Positions 1 to 6,638 of a stretch of 34,792 bases of DNA are shown here, piece after piece (position 1 is the first letter of the stretch; the number at the start of each line of letters is the position of its first letter). The notes below the pieces were generated by a model. That model saw nothing but the letters and a program-made list of their open reading frames with translations. It was not told the origin of the DNA and ran no database searches. This DNA comes from an uncultured Holophagaceae bacterium (GTDB lineage Bacteria > Acidobacteriota > Holophagae > Holophagales > Holophagaceae): contig CAIPAY010000107.1 in the NCBI GenBank assembly GCA_903863195.1, positions 1 to 34,792 of the forward strand. Direction: 5' to 3'. The translations under genes were made by a program, and so were the position numbers.

Positions 1-101
1 AAGCCCTGGGCCAGGTTGATGGCGCCATGCTCGTTGGCGAGCCGCGTCATCCCCCGGATGACCGACTCGGTGAAGCCGTGCGTGCGCGCCGCCGTGTGCA
101 T
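1..101 (-). CDS. PLP-dependent aminotransferase, N-terminal fragment (cut by window edge)
   Basis: Reading leftwards from an ATG at 101-99, the frame is open to the window edge and encodes about 33 residues. They contain the pattern ESVIRGMTRLANEHGAINLA followed by QGF, which is the conserved N-terminus of class I/II fold-type I aminotransferases of the methionine/kynurenine/aspartate group (usual form: SVIREMTRLA...INLAQGFPDF). A GGAGG Shine-Dalgarno sequence sits 3 nt upstream of the ATG. No in-frame upstream ATG or GTG is seen. Substrate specificity cannot be judged because the PLP-binding half lies outside the window. It is transcribed in the same direction as the hydrolase and kinase genes to its right. 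Confidence 0.7.
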   Translation of the reverse strand, partial: MHTAARTHGFTESVIRGMTRLANEHGAINLAQG

Positions 102-189
102 GAGCCTCCAGGTCAGGGACCGTCCCCGGGAACAGAGGACAATAGACCACAAAGGTGCCGATCAGGCCCGGACAGAATCCAGGAAGGGC

Positions 190-1389
190 TCAGTAGCCCA
201 GGGCCGCCCGCGCATCCTTGGCGGCCTTGACCATCAGGGTGAACTGGTCTGTGGCGAGGTTGGCGTCATCCCAGACGTTGAAGTAGAGCACCAACGTCAC
301 ATCCGTCGAGGCATCGTAGACCATCAGGGAGAGGTAGCCATTGTGGGCGCCCGTGTGACCGAAGCCGAGGCTGCCCGCGTTCACCAGGCCCAGCCCGAAG
401 CTCTGCTTGCTCTGGCTGGTGGTGGCCATCATCGCCTGCACGGATCCCGCATTGGGGCCCGCCTCGGCCCGGACCAGGCGCTTCACCCAGCGGGCCAGGT
501 CCACGGGCGTGGAGATGATGTTCCCCTCGGCAATGTTCATGGACATGTTGTCGTTGGTGACCTCCCGGAGCAGGCCATGCGCCCAGAGGTAGCCCGGCGT
601 GAAGGGCTCGGGGAGAGCGCGGTCCGTGGGCAGCATCGGCACCGAGGTGGCGCCGAGGCCATTCGGGGTGATCAGGTTCTGGAGGATGAACTGGTCGTAG
701 GAGAGGCCGGAGACCCGCTCGAGGATGGTGGCGAGCACCGAGTAGCCGGTGTTGGAGTAGCGGAAGTCGGCTCCCGGAACGAAGTAGGAGAGCTGGTTGG
801 TGGCGTTCACGCCGACCAGCTCGGCGGGCGAGAAGGCGTGGTTGGGGTCCGTGGCGAGGACGTAGAGGGGGTAGCACTGGCCCGCATAGGGTACGGGGCA
901 GGTCGGCGGGACCACCTCGTTGGTGATGTCGAAGACACCTGCGGTGTGCGACAACAGCTGTCGGATGGTGATGGCGGCCTTGTAGGGGATGGCGTACTGG
1001 GCCGTATCGGGCACGTAGGGGATTGCCTTATCGGGGATCGTGGAGACGAGGGTGTCATCCAGGCGCAGCCTGCCCTGCTGCGCGAGCAGCAGGATCGCCG
1101 AGGCCGTGAAGGTCTTGGTGTTGCTGGCCATGCGGAAGTGGTGGTTCGGGGTGACGCCCGCAGGCATGCCGGCCGCAGCGAAGTGGTTCCCGCCTGGGGT
1201 TTCGAGGTAGATGGCCAGGCCCCCGCCGGGAAGGCCGTGCTCCTGCTTGTAGGTCTGCCAGTTGGAAGCGACGGAGGCCTGGAGCAGCTGGGCCGGATCG
1301 ACCCGCGACTGCGGCCCACAGGCGAGCATGGCAAGGCCCATCAGGACAGGAAGCGCAAGGCGCCCGAAGGAGGAGGGCGTTCTGGACAT
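190..1389 (-). CDS. Secreted serine hydrolase, beta-lactamase / class C PBP fold
   Basis: A 399-aa protein. The start at 1389 has AGGGG 7 nt upstream and places a signal peptide at the N-terminus: basic MSRTPSSFGR, then a hydrophobic run to Cys24, a suboptimal lipobox (M-L-A-C). The three catalytic motifs of the serine beta-lactamase/D-Ala-D-Ala carboxypeptidase superfamily are present in order: SxxK as S89-N-T-K92, YxN as Y211-S-N213, and the KTG equivalent as H345-T-G347. The family (Pfam Beta-lactamase, esterase EstB/AmpC-like/PBP4*) covers peptidoglycan hydrolases, esterases and D-aminopeptidases, so the substrate is not known. HTG in place of KTG is more common in esterases and DD-peptidases than in true beta-lactamases. 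The gene lies 86 bp downstream of the hybrid kinase on the same strand and may be cotranscribed. Confidence 0.85.
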   Translation of the reverse strand: MSRTPSSFGRLALPVLMGLAMLACGPQSRVDPAQLLQASVASNWQTYKQEHGLPGGGLAIYLETPGGNHFAAAGMPAGVTPNHHFRMASNTKTFTASAILLLAQQGRLRLDDTLVSTIPDKAIPYVPDTAQYAIPYKAAITIRQLLSHTAGVFDITNEVVPPTCPVPYAGQCYPLYVLATDPNHAFSPAELVGVNATNQLSYFVPGADFRYSNTGYSVLATILERVSGLSYDQFILQNLITPNGLGATSVPMLPTDRALPEPFTPGYLWAHGLLREVTNDNMSMNIAEGNIISTPVDLARWVKRLVRAEAGPNAGSVQAMMATTSQSKQSFGLGLVNAGSLGFGHTGAHNGYLSLMVYDASTDVTLVLYFNVWDDANLATDQFTLMVKAAKDARAALGY

Positions 1390-1475
1390 AGAAGTCCCCT
1401 TTAATGTCAGATATAGGCACCCCCAGGACCTGCGTCCAGGACTTTCTGGGACCCCGCAGCGCGACCTGCTGGGAC

Positions 1476-4193
1476 TCACCCCCGCGTGGCGGGGTCAAGC
1501 TGCCGGCGCAGCTCCTCGAGGGTGAAGGGCTTGGCCAGCAGGGTGACGCCCGGTTGCGAGGCGACCAGATCCTCGGCGCCCTGGTTGGAGCGGCCCGTGG
1601 CCAGCAGCACGGGCACCTCGGGCAGCAGGCGGCGGATCTCGGGCAGCGTGCCCTCGCCGCCGAGGCCCGGCATGTTCATGTCCAGGATGATGAGGTCCGG
1701 TTGGAGGCCAGCCTCCACCCACGCCAGAGCCTCCTCGCCGCTGGAAGCGGTGGTGACCTTATGGCCCAGGATCTCCAGGAGGCCCTGGATGGCCATCTGG
1801 ATCAGCTCGTCATCGTCCACCAGCAGCAGGTTCAGCGAGGGGTGGCCGGACTTCGGGGGAGTCTCCGGAGAGGGCGTCGTGGGCAGCGTTGAGCCTTCGC
1901 ATGCCGGCAGCTCAATGCGGACGGTGGTCCCCTGCCCCGGCTCGCTCTGGATCTCGATCCGGCCGTGGTGGGCCTTGACGGTGCCGTAGACGATGGGCAG
2001 GCCCAGCCCCGTCCCCTTGCCCTGGGGCTTGGTGGTGAAGAAGGGATCCAGGGCCTTCTCGAGGACCTCCGGGGGCATCCCGAGGCCTGTGTCCGCCACT
2101 TCCAGCACCGCCTTGGCGCCCTCGCGCCGGGTCCGGAGGAGCAGCGTGCCGGCATCCGGCATGGCGTCCACGGCGTTCACGCAGAGGTTCATGAGGGCGT
2201 GGCTCAGGGAGGCCGGATCCCCCTTCACACAGCAGGGCGAAGCCTCCAGCTCCGTCACCAGCTGCACATGCTGGAGCGTGGTCTGGGACAGCAGCGAGAC
2301 CCCCTCCCGGACCACGGTGTTGAGGTCCACCTCGCACTCCTCGCTGAGGTTCTTCCGGGCGAAGCCCAGCAGGCCCTTGGCCAGGCTGCCCCCGCGCTGG
2401 CAGGCCTGGATGATGGTGCCCATGTCCCGGCGCAGGGCACTGTCCTCCGCGGCCTTCTGCTGGTGCACGGTGGCCATGGCCAGGATGGCCCCCAGGACGT
2501 TGTTCATGTCGTGGGCCACGCCCCCGGCCAGGATGCCCAGGCTCTCCAGCTTCTGGGCGTGCTGAAGCTCGGCCTGGAGCTTCGCATGATCTTCTTCGGC
2601 CGCCTTGCGCTCCGAGATGTCCCGGGCGCAGGCGAGGATGCAGGGCTTGCCCCGCAGGCTGAACCTACTGAGCTGGAGCTCCACGGGAATCAGCCTCCCG
2701 TCCTTGGCCTCATGGACCCATTCGAAAGGCAGTCCTGAGGTCAGGCATTCCGCCACCCGCAGGGGAATCTGATCCCGCAGGGAGGAGGGGACCAGATCCT
2801 CGGGCTTCAGCCGCAGGAACTCCTCGCGGGTGTAGCCGTAGCGCTTCAGGGCCACCGCATTGGCTTCCAGGAAGCGACCGTCCATCTCCCGGATCAGGAC
2901 CGCGTCCGGCGAGGCCTCGAAGACGGTCCGGAAGCGCTCCTCGCTCTCCCTCAGCGACTGCTCCGCCGCTTTGCTGGCGGTGATGTCCCGGGCCGTGACC
3001 ACGGCCCCGACGATGTAGCCTTCGGGGTCCCGGATGGGACCGAAGCTGAAGCTGCCCACCCAGGTCTCGCCCGTGTCCTTGCGGCGCAGGGTGTATTCGA
3101 GGTTGGTGCCGGCTTCGCCCCGCAGCGCCCGGAGGGTGACCCACTGGTCCAGCGGCCGGGGTCGCCCGTCAGGTCCGTAAGTCTCCAACAGGTCCGGGTA
3201 ATCCGTGAAGGTGCGCGAGCAGGCCGCCTTGTTCGGGAACCGATGGAAGGTGGCGAAGGCCTCATTGAACTCGAGGAACCGGCCCTGGGTATCCGAGATG
3301 AAGACCGCGTCGGTCATGCTCTCCAGCGCCGCGTCCAGCTGGGCGCGGCTGGCCCGGGCGCGGGCCTCGGCCTGTTTCCGCTCCGTGATGTCCAGGACGA
3401 TGCCCAGGTAGCGGGTGACGCTGCCATCGGCCGCGTGCAGGGGTTGGCCTCGGGACAGGAGCCAGCGCACCTCGCCACTGGGGTGAACCGCCCGCCACTC
3501 GAACTCCAGGTCGGCCCCCTTCGCGACGCCTTCCTTGAGATAGGCCTGCACACCTTCGCGGTCCGCGGGATGGAGGAGCTTGGCCCAGGCCCCGTAGCTG
3601 GGCGTCACCTGGCCCGGCTCCAGCCCGTAGAGCTCCCAGAGCGTGTCGAGCCATTGGTTCTCGCCGGTCTTCAGGTCCCACTCCCAGGCGCCAGCCTTGG
3701 CCGCCTGATGCCCGATCTGCAGGTGCTCCAGCGTGCGCTTGAGGCGCCCCTCGGCCTGCTTGCGCTGAGTGATGTCCACAAAGGTGGCGCACACCTGGAA
3801 CGGGCTCTCCTGGCCCGGCAGGAAGAGGGGGGTCGTGTTGATGCTGATCCAGGTCGCCGCCGCCTGGGCCTGGCTTAGGATGCCCATGATCGTGTTCTCG
3901 ATAACCCGACCCGTGCGCAGGGTCTCCATGGCCGGGTGGGTCTCCCCCGGAAAGGGCCTGCCGTCCTCGTGGATGGCCTGCCAGCCGGGGTCCAGGGACG
4001 TGCGCCCCTGCATCTGCGCCAGACTGAGCCCCAGGATGCGCTCGGCGGCTGGGTTGGCGCTCAGGATCCGGCCCTGCGCATCCTGGAACACGATCCCGTG
4101 CGGCGCCGCATCAAAGAGCACCCGCTCCCGCTCCCGGACAGCCAACGGCGACCCGTCGGGGTCGAACCCAGTCCGCTGACCTTGCTGGTTCAC
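1476..4193 (-). CDS. Multi-PAS hybrid sensor histidine kinase with C-terminal receiver
   Basis: About 905 aa from a GTG at 4193. The frame stays open to a TTG at 4340, but the 49 codons between have low GC at third positions and no recognisable domain, so I prefer the GTG; the start is uncertain. Order (905-aa numbering): four PAS/PAC units (about 22-150, 155-275, 285-410, 415-530), each ending in the D-I-T/S-x-x-K signature (for example [20 protein letters not shown]); HisKA with H561 in GGVAHDMNN; HATPase_c with N673 (NLCVNAVDA), DTGLGMP and GKGTGLGL; receiver with D838 (LILDMNMPG) and K888 (LLAKPF). No transmembrane segment is visible, so it is probably a cytoplasmic sensor. No DNA-binding output domain and no separate response regulator gene lies nearby, so the downstream partner is elsewhere. 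The signal sensed is unknown. Confidence 0.9.
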   Translation of the reverse strand: MNQQGQRTGFDPDGSPLAVRERERVLFDAAPHGIVFQDAQGRILSANPAAERILGLSLAQMQGRTSLDPGWQAIHEDGRPFPGETHPAMETLRTGRVIENTIMGILSQAQAAATWISINTTPLFLPGQESPFQVCATFVDITQRKQAEGRLKRTLEHLQIGHQAAKAGAWEWDLKTGENQWLDTLWELYGLEPGQVTPSYGAWAKLLHPADREGVQAYLKEGVAKGADLEFEWRAVHPSGEVRWLLSRGQPLHAADGSVTRYLGIVLDITERKQAEARARASRAQLDAALESMTDAVFISDTQGRFLEFNEAFATFHRFPNKAACSRTFTDYPDLLETYGPDGRPRPLDQWVTLRALRGEAGTNLEYTLRRKDTGETWVGSFSFGPIRDPEGYIVGAVVTARDITASKAAEQSLRESEERFRTVFEASPDAVLIREMDGRFLEANAVALKRYGYTREEFLRLKPEDLVPSSLRDQIPLRVAECLTSGLPFEWVHEAKDGRLIPVELQLSRFSLRGKPCILACARDISERKAAEEDHAKLQAELQHAQKLESLGILAGGVAHDMNNVLGAILAMATVHQQKAAEDSALRRDMGTIIQACQRGGSLAKGLLGFARKNLSEECEVDLNTVVREGVSLLSQTTLQHVQLVTELEASPCCVKGDPASLSHALMNLCVNAVDAMPDAGTLLLRTRREGAKAVLEVADTGLGMPPEVLEKALDPFFTTKPQGKGTGLGLPIVYGTVKAHHGRIEIQSEPGQGTTVRIELPACEGSTLPTTPSPETPPKSGHPSLNLLLVDDDELIQMAIQGLLEILGHKVTTASSGEEALAWVEAGLQPDLIILDMNMPGLGGEGTLPEIRRLLPEVPVLLATGRSNQGAEDLVASQPGVTLLAKPFTLEELRRQLDPATRG

Positions 4194-4458
4194 GGGGCCC
4201 ACTCTCTGTTTGGTTGGGGAGGCATACCTCGCCAGGTAGCGATTCCATCGGACGGTCGGGTCAGAAGAATGAACTCTGATACGGAGGGGCTGAAGGCGCT
4301 CGGCAAGTGTCTTCCTTCCATCCGCTCCAACCTCATCCAAGCGGACGCGTCATTGTTAAATAGAGGCACGACAATATCAATATATGTATTCTTTTATAGC
4401 GACTGCCTTGATGCGCTCGCTACCCCTGCCAGGACAGGTGGACGCACAGGAGGACCCC
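4194..4458. promoter_or_regulatory. Divergent intergenic region between kinase and small ORF, AT-rich core
   Basis: This 265-bp spacer separates the minus-strand kinase from a plus-strand small gene. Its centre (about 4353-4400) is markedly AT-rich compared with everything around it. On the minus strand a TTGATA hexamer followed about 16 nt later by TAACAA could act as a promoter for the kinase, giving a long leader if the GTG start is right. No convincing -35/-10 pair is evident for the plus-strand gene. No strong inverted repeat was seen. Confidence 0.3.
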
Positions 4459-4839
4459 ATGCTGCATGTCAAGCGAATCCGAGACCTGGATGAGCTGCGC
4501 AGGCAGACCTTTCAGGCGCCCCTCGCGCTGGTCGAACTCCTCGAGGAGGTCGAGGCCCGGGGAGAGCCCTGGTGGGTCCTCCTGGCTTTCAGCAGTGGCG
4601 CGGGCAACGCCCGGTGGGTGGCCGTCCTCCCGGGCGAGGGCGAGTCCCAGTTCTTCGCAGATGACGAGCGCCACCGCGGGCGCTGGGATGAGGAGCACGC
4701 CCTGTTCATCCCTGACGAAGGGCAGCCGCTGGACCTGAACGGCCGCACCACCACCCTGTCGGCCCTTGAGGACGAGGCCCTCGAGCTGGAGAGCGCCGAA
4801 GCCGCGCGCAAACAGCAGGGAGGCTCGAGGCGAATCTGA
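4459..4839 (+). CDS. Small acidic protein of unknown function
   Basis: A 126-aa frame beginning at ATG 4459, with an AGGAGGA ribosome-binding site at 4448-4454 four nt upstream; this decides the start over the longer frame beginning at 4384. I do not recognise the family. The protein is rich in Glu/Asp, has a hydrophobic core segment (PWWVLLAF), a possible strand-rich middle (RWVAVLPG, SQFF) and a charged C-terminal helix rich in Glu and Ala. There is no signal peptide or membrane segment. GC-biased codon use matches the chromosome rather than the CRISPR locus next door. It is a lone gene on the plus strand, 225 bp from the trailer end of the array; nothing links it to the CRISPR system apart from position. 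Confidence 0.55.
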   Translation: MLHVKRIRDLDELRRQTFQAPLALVELLEEVEARGEPWWVLLAFSSGAGNARWVAVLPGEGESQFFADDERHRGRWDEEHALFIPDEGQPLDLNGRTTTLSALEDEALELESAEAARKQQGGSRRI

Positions 4840-4980
4840 GGGCTGCTCCGGGGTTCTGGGCCAGGGATGGGGCTCGACGCACTCGGGCGGGATTCGAACC
4901 GCATTCGGCTTCCCTGCGTGCCTGGGGGTTATGGCGACACATCGCGTGCCATGGGGAGTGCCCTTGAAGGTTTGAGTCTC

Positions 4981-5030
4981 TGGCTCCATTGCAGAGGCCC
5001 CCGCACGCGGAGGCCTCTGCAATGGAGCCA
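4981..5030. repeat. Perfect 19-bp inverted repeat, 12-nt loop
   Basis: Arms 4981-4999 (starting TGGCTCCATTGCAG) and 5012-5030 are perfectly complementary and separated by 12 nt. The right arm overlaps the 3' end of the tRNA-Thr-like remnant (minus strand TTGGCTCCA), so the left arm is an inverted copy of that tRNA end. There is no T-run after the stem on either strand, so it is not a typical intrinsic terminator. It lies at the boundary of the CRISPR locus. Confidence 0.8.
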
Positions 5031-5064
5031 ACAACAGGATCTGGACCTGCGACCTGCTGATTAC
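5023..5064 (-). pseudogene. 3' remnant of a tRNA-Thr-like gene abutting the CRISPR array
   Basis: On the minus strand the 42 nt directly after the last CRISPR repeat read as the 3' part of a tRNA: the end of an anticodon loop (GTAA after the lost first bases), 3' anticodon stem TCAGC, variable loop AGGTC, T-stem GCAGG/CCTGT (one G-U) around a mutated T-loop TCCAGAT, a 7-nt acceptor strand TGTTGGC, discriminator T and CCA. Position by position, 31 of 39 nt match the 3' part of the intact tRNA-Thr(CGT) at 12181-12252, on the same strand. The 5' half is absent; its place is taken by the array. It cannot be a functional tRNA. Confidence 0.65.
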
Positions 5065-6049
5065 GTGCCCATTCCATCTAGGTCTAAGTGGCACTGCGGC
5101 CCCCCGGTCACGGTAGACCCGGATGTTGAGGTGCGTGTGCCCATTCCATCTAGGTCTAAGTGGCACTGCGGCAAGGACGAACACGGCCCCTGCCCTATCT
5201 GCAAAGACGGGTGCCCATTCCATCTAGGTCTAAGTGGCACTGCGGCGACCCCACCGGGGCCACTTCTTCCACTGCTGCCATCGCGTGCCCATTCCATCTA
5301 GGTCTAAGTGGCACTGCGGCCTACAACCGCTACACCACGGACCAGACCAACCTCTAGTGCCCATTCCATCTAGGTCTAAGTGGCACTGCGGCATCGCCAC
5401 GGCGGAGGTGTAGGTGGTCAAGCACCGAGTGCCCATTCCATCTAGGTCTAAGTGGCACTGCGGCTAGGGGCGGGTGTGATCTGTGGTTCTCCAAACAGAT
5501 AGTGCCCATTCCATCTAGGTCTAAGTGGCACTGCGGCGGCCCGTGGCCAACCCCCAGGGATACAACGACACCTAGTGCCCATTCCATCTAGGTCTAAGTG
5601 GCACTGCGGCCTGTATTGGATGATGCGGCACGATGTCCCCAACGGTAAGTGCCCATTCCATCTAGGTCTAAGTGGCACTGCGGCACGGCTGCGCCGCGCC
5701 CTCCACGGCCCTGAGGTTCAGGTGCCCATTCCATCTAGGTCTAAGTGGCACTGCGGCAAGGGCAGGGCGGCGGGGCGGCACAAGAGCGCAGCTGAGTGCC
5801 CATTCCATCTAGGTCTAAGTGGCACTGCGGCCTCGAACCGCCTCGAGGATGGGAAGGGGACCGGGATGTGCCCATTCCATCTAGGTCTAAGTGGCACTGC
5901 GGCAAGGTCTCCCGGGCCAGCTCCACCAGCTCCGTGGTGGTGCCCATTCCATCTAGGTCTAAGTGGCACTGCGGCTTGGTCAGGCTGGGCGAAGGTCAGG
6001 GCCAGGGCGTCCCGTGCCCATTCCATCTAGGTCTAAGTGGCACTGCGGC
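5065..6049 (-). CRISPR. CRISPR array, 14 identical 36-bp repeats, 13 spacers (type V-B)
   Basis: Repeats start at 5065, 5137, 5211, 5285, 5357, 5429, 5502, 5575, 5649, 5722, 5796, 5868, 5940 and 6014. Each is 36 bp, begins GTGCCCATTCC and ends GGCACTGCGGC on the plus strand, and I see no variation between copies. Spacers are 36-38 nt. Transcription on the minus strand is inferred: the cas genes read this way, the minus-strand repeat ends in GGCAC next to the spacer as in studied type V-B crRNAs, and the leader plus predicted tracrRNA lie between cas2 and the 6049 end. The newest spacer is then the one at 5976-6013. The first and last bases of the repeat contain a GTGCC/GGCAC inverted pair. 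I saw no spacer matching another part of the window. Confidence 0.98.
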
Positions 6050-6228
6050 GGCGGTGCGTTGAAATATTGGTAACAGTGGCCTTGGTTGGCCAGTTTCGAG
6101 CACCCCCTGAGTTTTGTCCGCTAAGTAAAAGAAACGGACGAAACGCAAGGGGTAGCCCTGGCTTACCGCAGAGGCGCTGTGCGTTATGGCATTCGAGCGG
6201 CCCCAGGGGAAAACAACCGAAGGCACCG
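6050..6228 (-). promoter_or_regulatory. CRISPR leader with 10-bp hairpin
   Basis: This stretch separates the array from the predicted tracrRNA. It has no gene and is the expected leader, upstream of the array on the minus strand. It contains an inverted repeat, arms 6111-6120 and 6135-6144 (10 bp with one G-U pair, 14-nt loop), about 60 bp from the first repeat. A second pair, CGAGCGG at 6194-6200 with CCGCTCG at 6226-6232, could form a structure at the end of the tracrRNA transcript. An AT-rich patch (AATATT) sits about 15 bp from the first repeat. I could not identify a confident promoter. Confidence 0.6.
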
Positions 6229-6338
6229 CTCGCCGCAGCGTGCTGAGAAATACCTATTCAGGAATGTCCTTCGGGGATTCGCGGGAGCGATCGAGGCACA
6301 GCGAAGGAATGAGTGAATTCTGACGCAGCCTTCTAGAA
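6229..6338 (-). ncRNA. Predicted tracrRNA of the type V-B system
   Basis: The minus strand between the cas2 stop and the leader carries a split anti-repeat to the array repeat. Against the crRNA-sense repeat, plus-strand 6232-6266 shares, in order, GCCGCAG, TGC, ACCTA and GGAATG with short gaps, so the minus-strand RNA can pair with most of the repeat. Upstream (5' in the RNA) are features of known Cas12b tracrRNAs: a perfect 7-bp stem UCCUUCG (6308-6302) / CGAAGGA (6273-6267), an enclosed hairpin at 6292-6276 (GAUCGC/GCGA-UC, loop UCCC), and a GUGCC (6299-6295) that can pair with the crRNA 3' GGCAC. This matches the plan of the Alicyclobacillus tracrRNA: closing stem, internal hairpin, then anti-repeat. 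Exact ends are estimates; the 5' end probably overlaps the cas2 stop codon. Confidence 0.8.
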
Positions 6339-6638
6339 GATCAAGCAGGATCTTTCTTTTGGGGTCCATGGCCTCCCAAGATGCTCGACGCCAAGATCCG
6401 TGGCCTCGTCATCTAGACCGTGGACTGCGCCCAAGTCCAGGAAAAGGACCTGATCCTGATCCTGGTTCATGACCTTCCGTAACCGATCCTTGAGAATGAC
6501 CAGATCCTTCTTGCTGAACTGTCCGCAGTAAACGCTGAACTGGACGCGATCTGCCACATCGCTCACTACCTTTTGAACCTTCTTGACTCGTTTTTCATCC
6601 GAGATGTCATAGGAGACGAGGACATGTCTTCGGCTCAT
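6333..6638 (-). CDS. cas2: CRISPR-associated endoribonuclease-fold protein Cas2
   Basis: A 101-aa protein of normal Cas2 length. It opens with the Cas2 first strand and helix (HVLVSYDISDEKRVKKVQKV), with the conserved Asp at D11, followed by a second strand pattern VQFSVYCGQFSKKD and a basic helix RLRKVM, the ferredoxin-like fold. Cas2 bridges two Cas1 dimers in the integrase complex that inserts new spacers; the Asp is not needed for that role in studied systems. Its ATG overlaps the cas4-cas1 stop by four bases (ATGA), so the two are translationally coupled. It is the last protein gene before the tracrRNA and leader. Its codon use is more AT-rich at third positions than the chromosomal genes around the locus, which suggests acquisition with the island. 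Confidence 0.95.
   Translation of the reverse strand: MSRRHVLVSYDISDEKRVKKVQKVVSDVADRVQFSVYCGQFSKKDLVILKDRLRKVMNQDQDQVLFLDLGAVHGLDDEATDLGVEHLGRPWTPKERSCLIF

Noticed and set aside
102..189. Inverted GC-rich words (GGGAC, GTCCC, CCCGGG) after the aminotransferase start
   Set aside because: Looks like part of a REP-type repeat, but only one short imperfect copy is visible and no second copy was found in the window.
4861..4920. Minus-strand GGTTCGAATCCCGC resembling a tRNA T-arm, about 120 bp from the tRNA-Thr remnant
   Set aside because: The five-base T-stem does not pair properly and no acceptor, D or anticodon arm fits around it. Possibly a decayed second tRNA, but not supportable.
5061..6062. 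Open frames over the array giving repeated peptides (PIPSRSKWHCG, or on the other strand VPLRPRWNGH)
   Set aside because: They are translations of the 36-bp CRISPR repeat; no ribosome-binding sites and spacers change the frame content at random.
6232..6266. Degenerate repeat as a reversed mini-array or crRNA-like regulator of the cas promoter
   Set aside because: It is single, on the wrong strand for array transcription and is followed by the stem and GUGCC segment expected of a tracrRNA, which explains it better.
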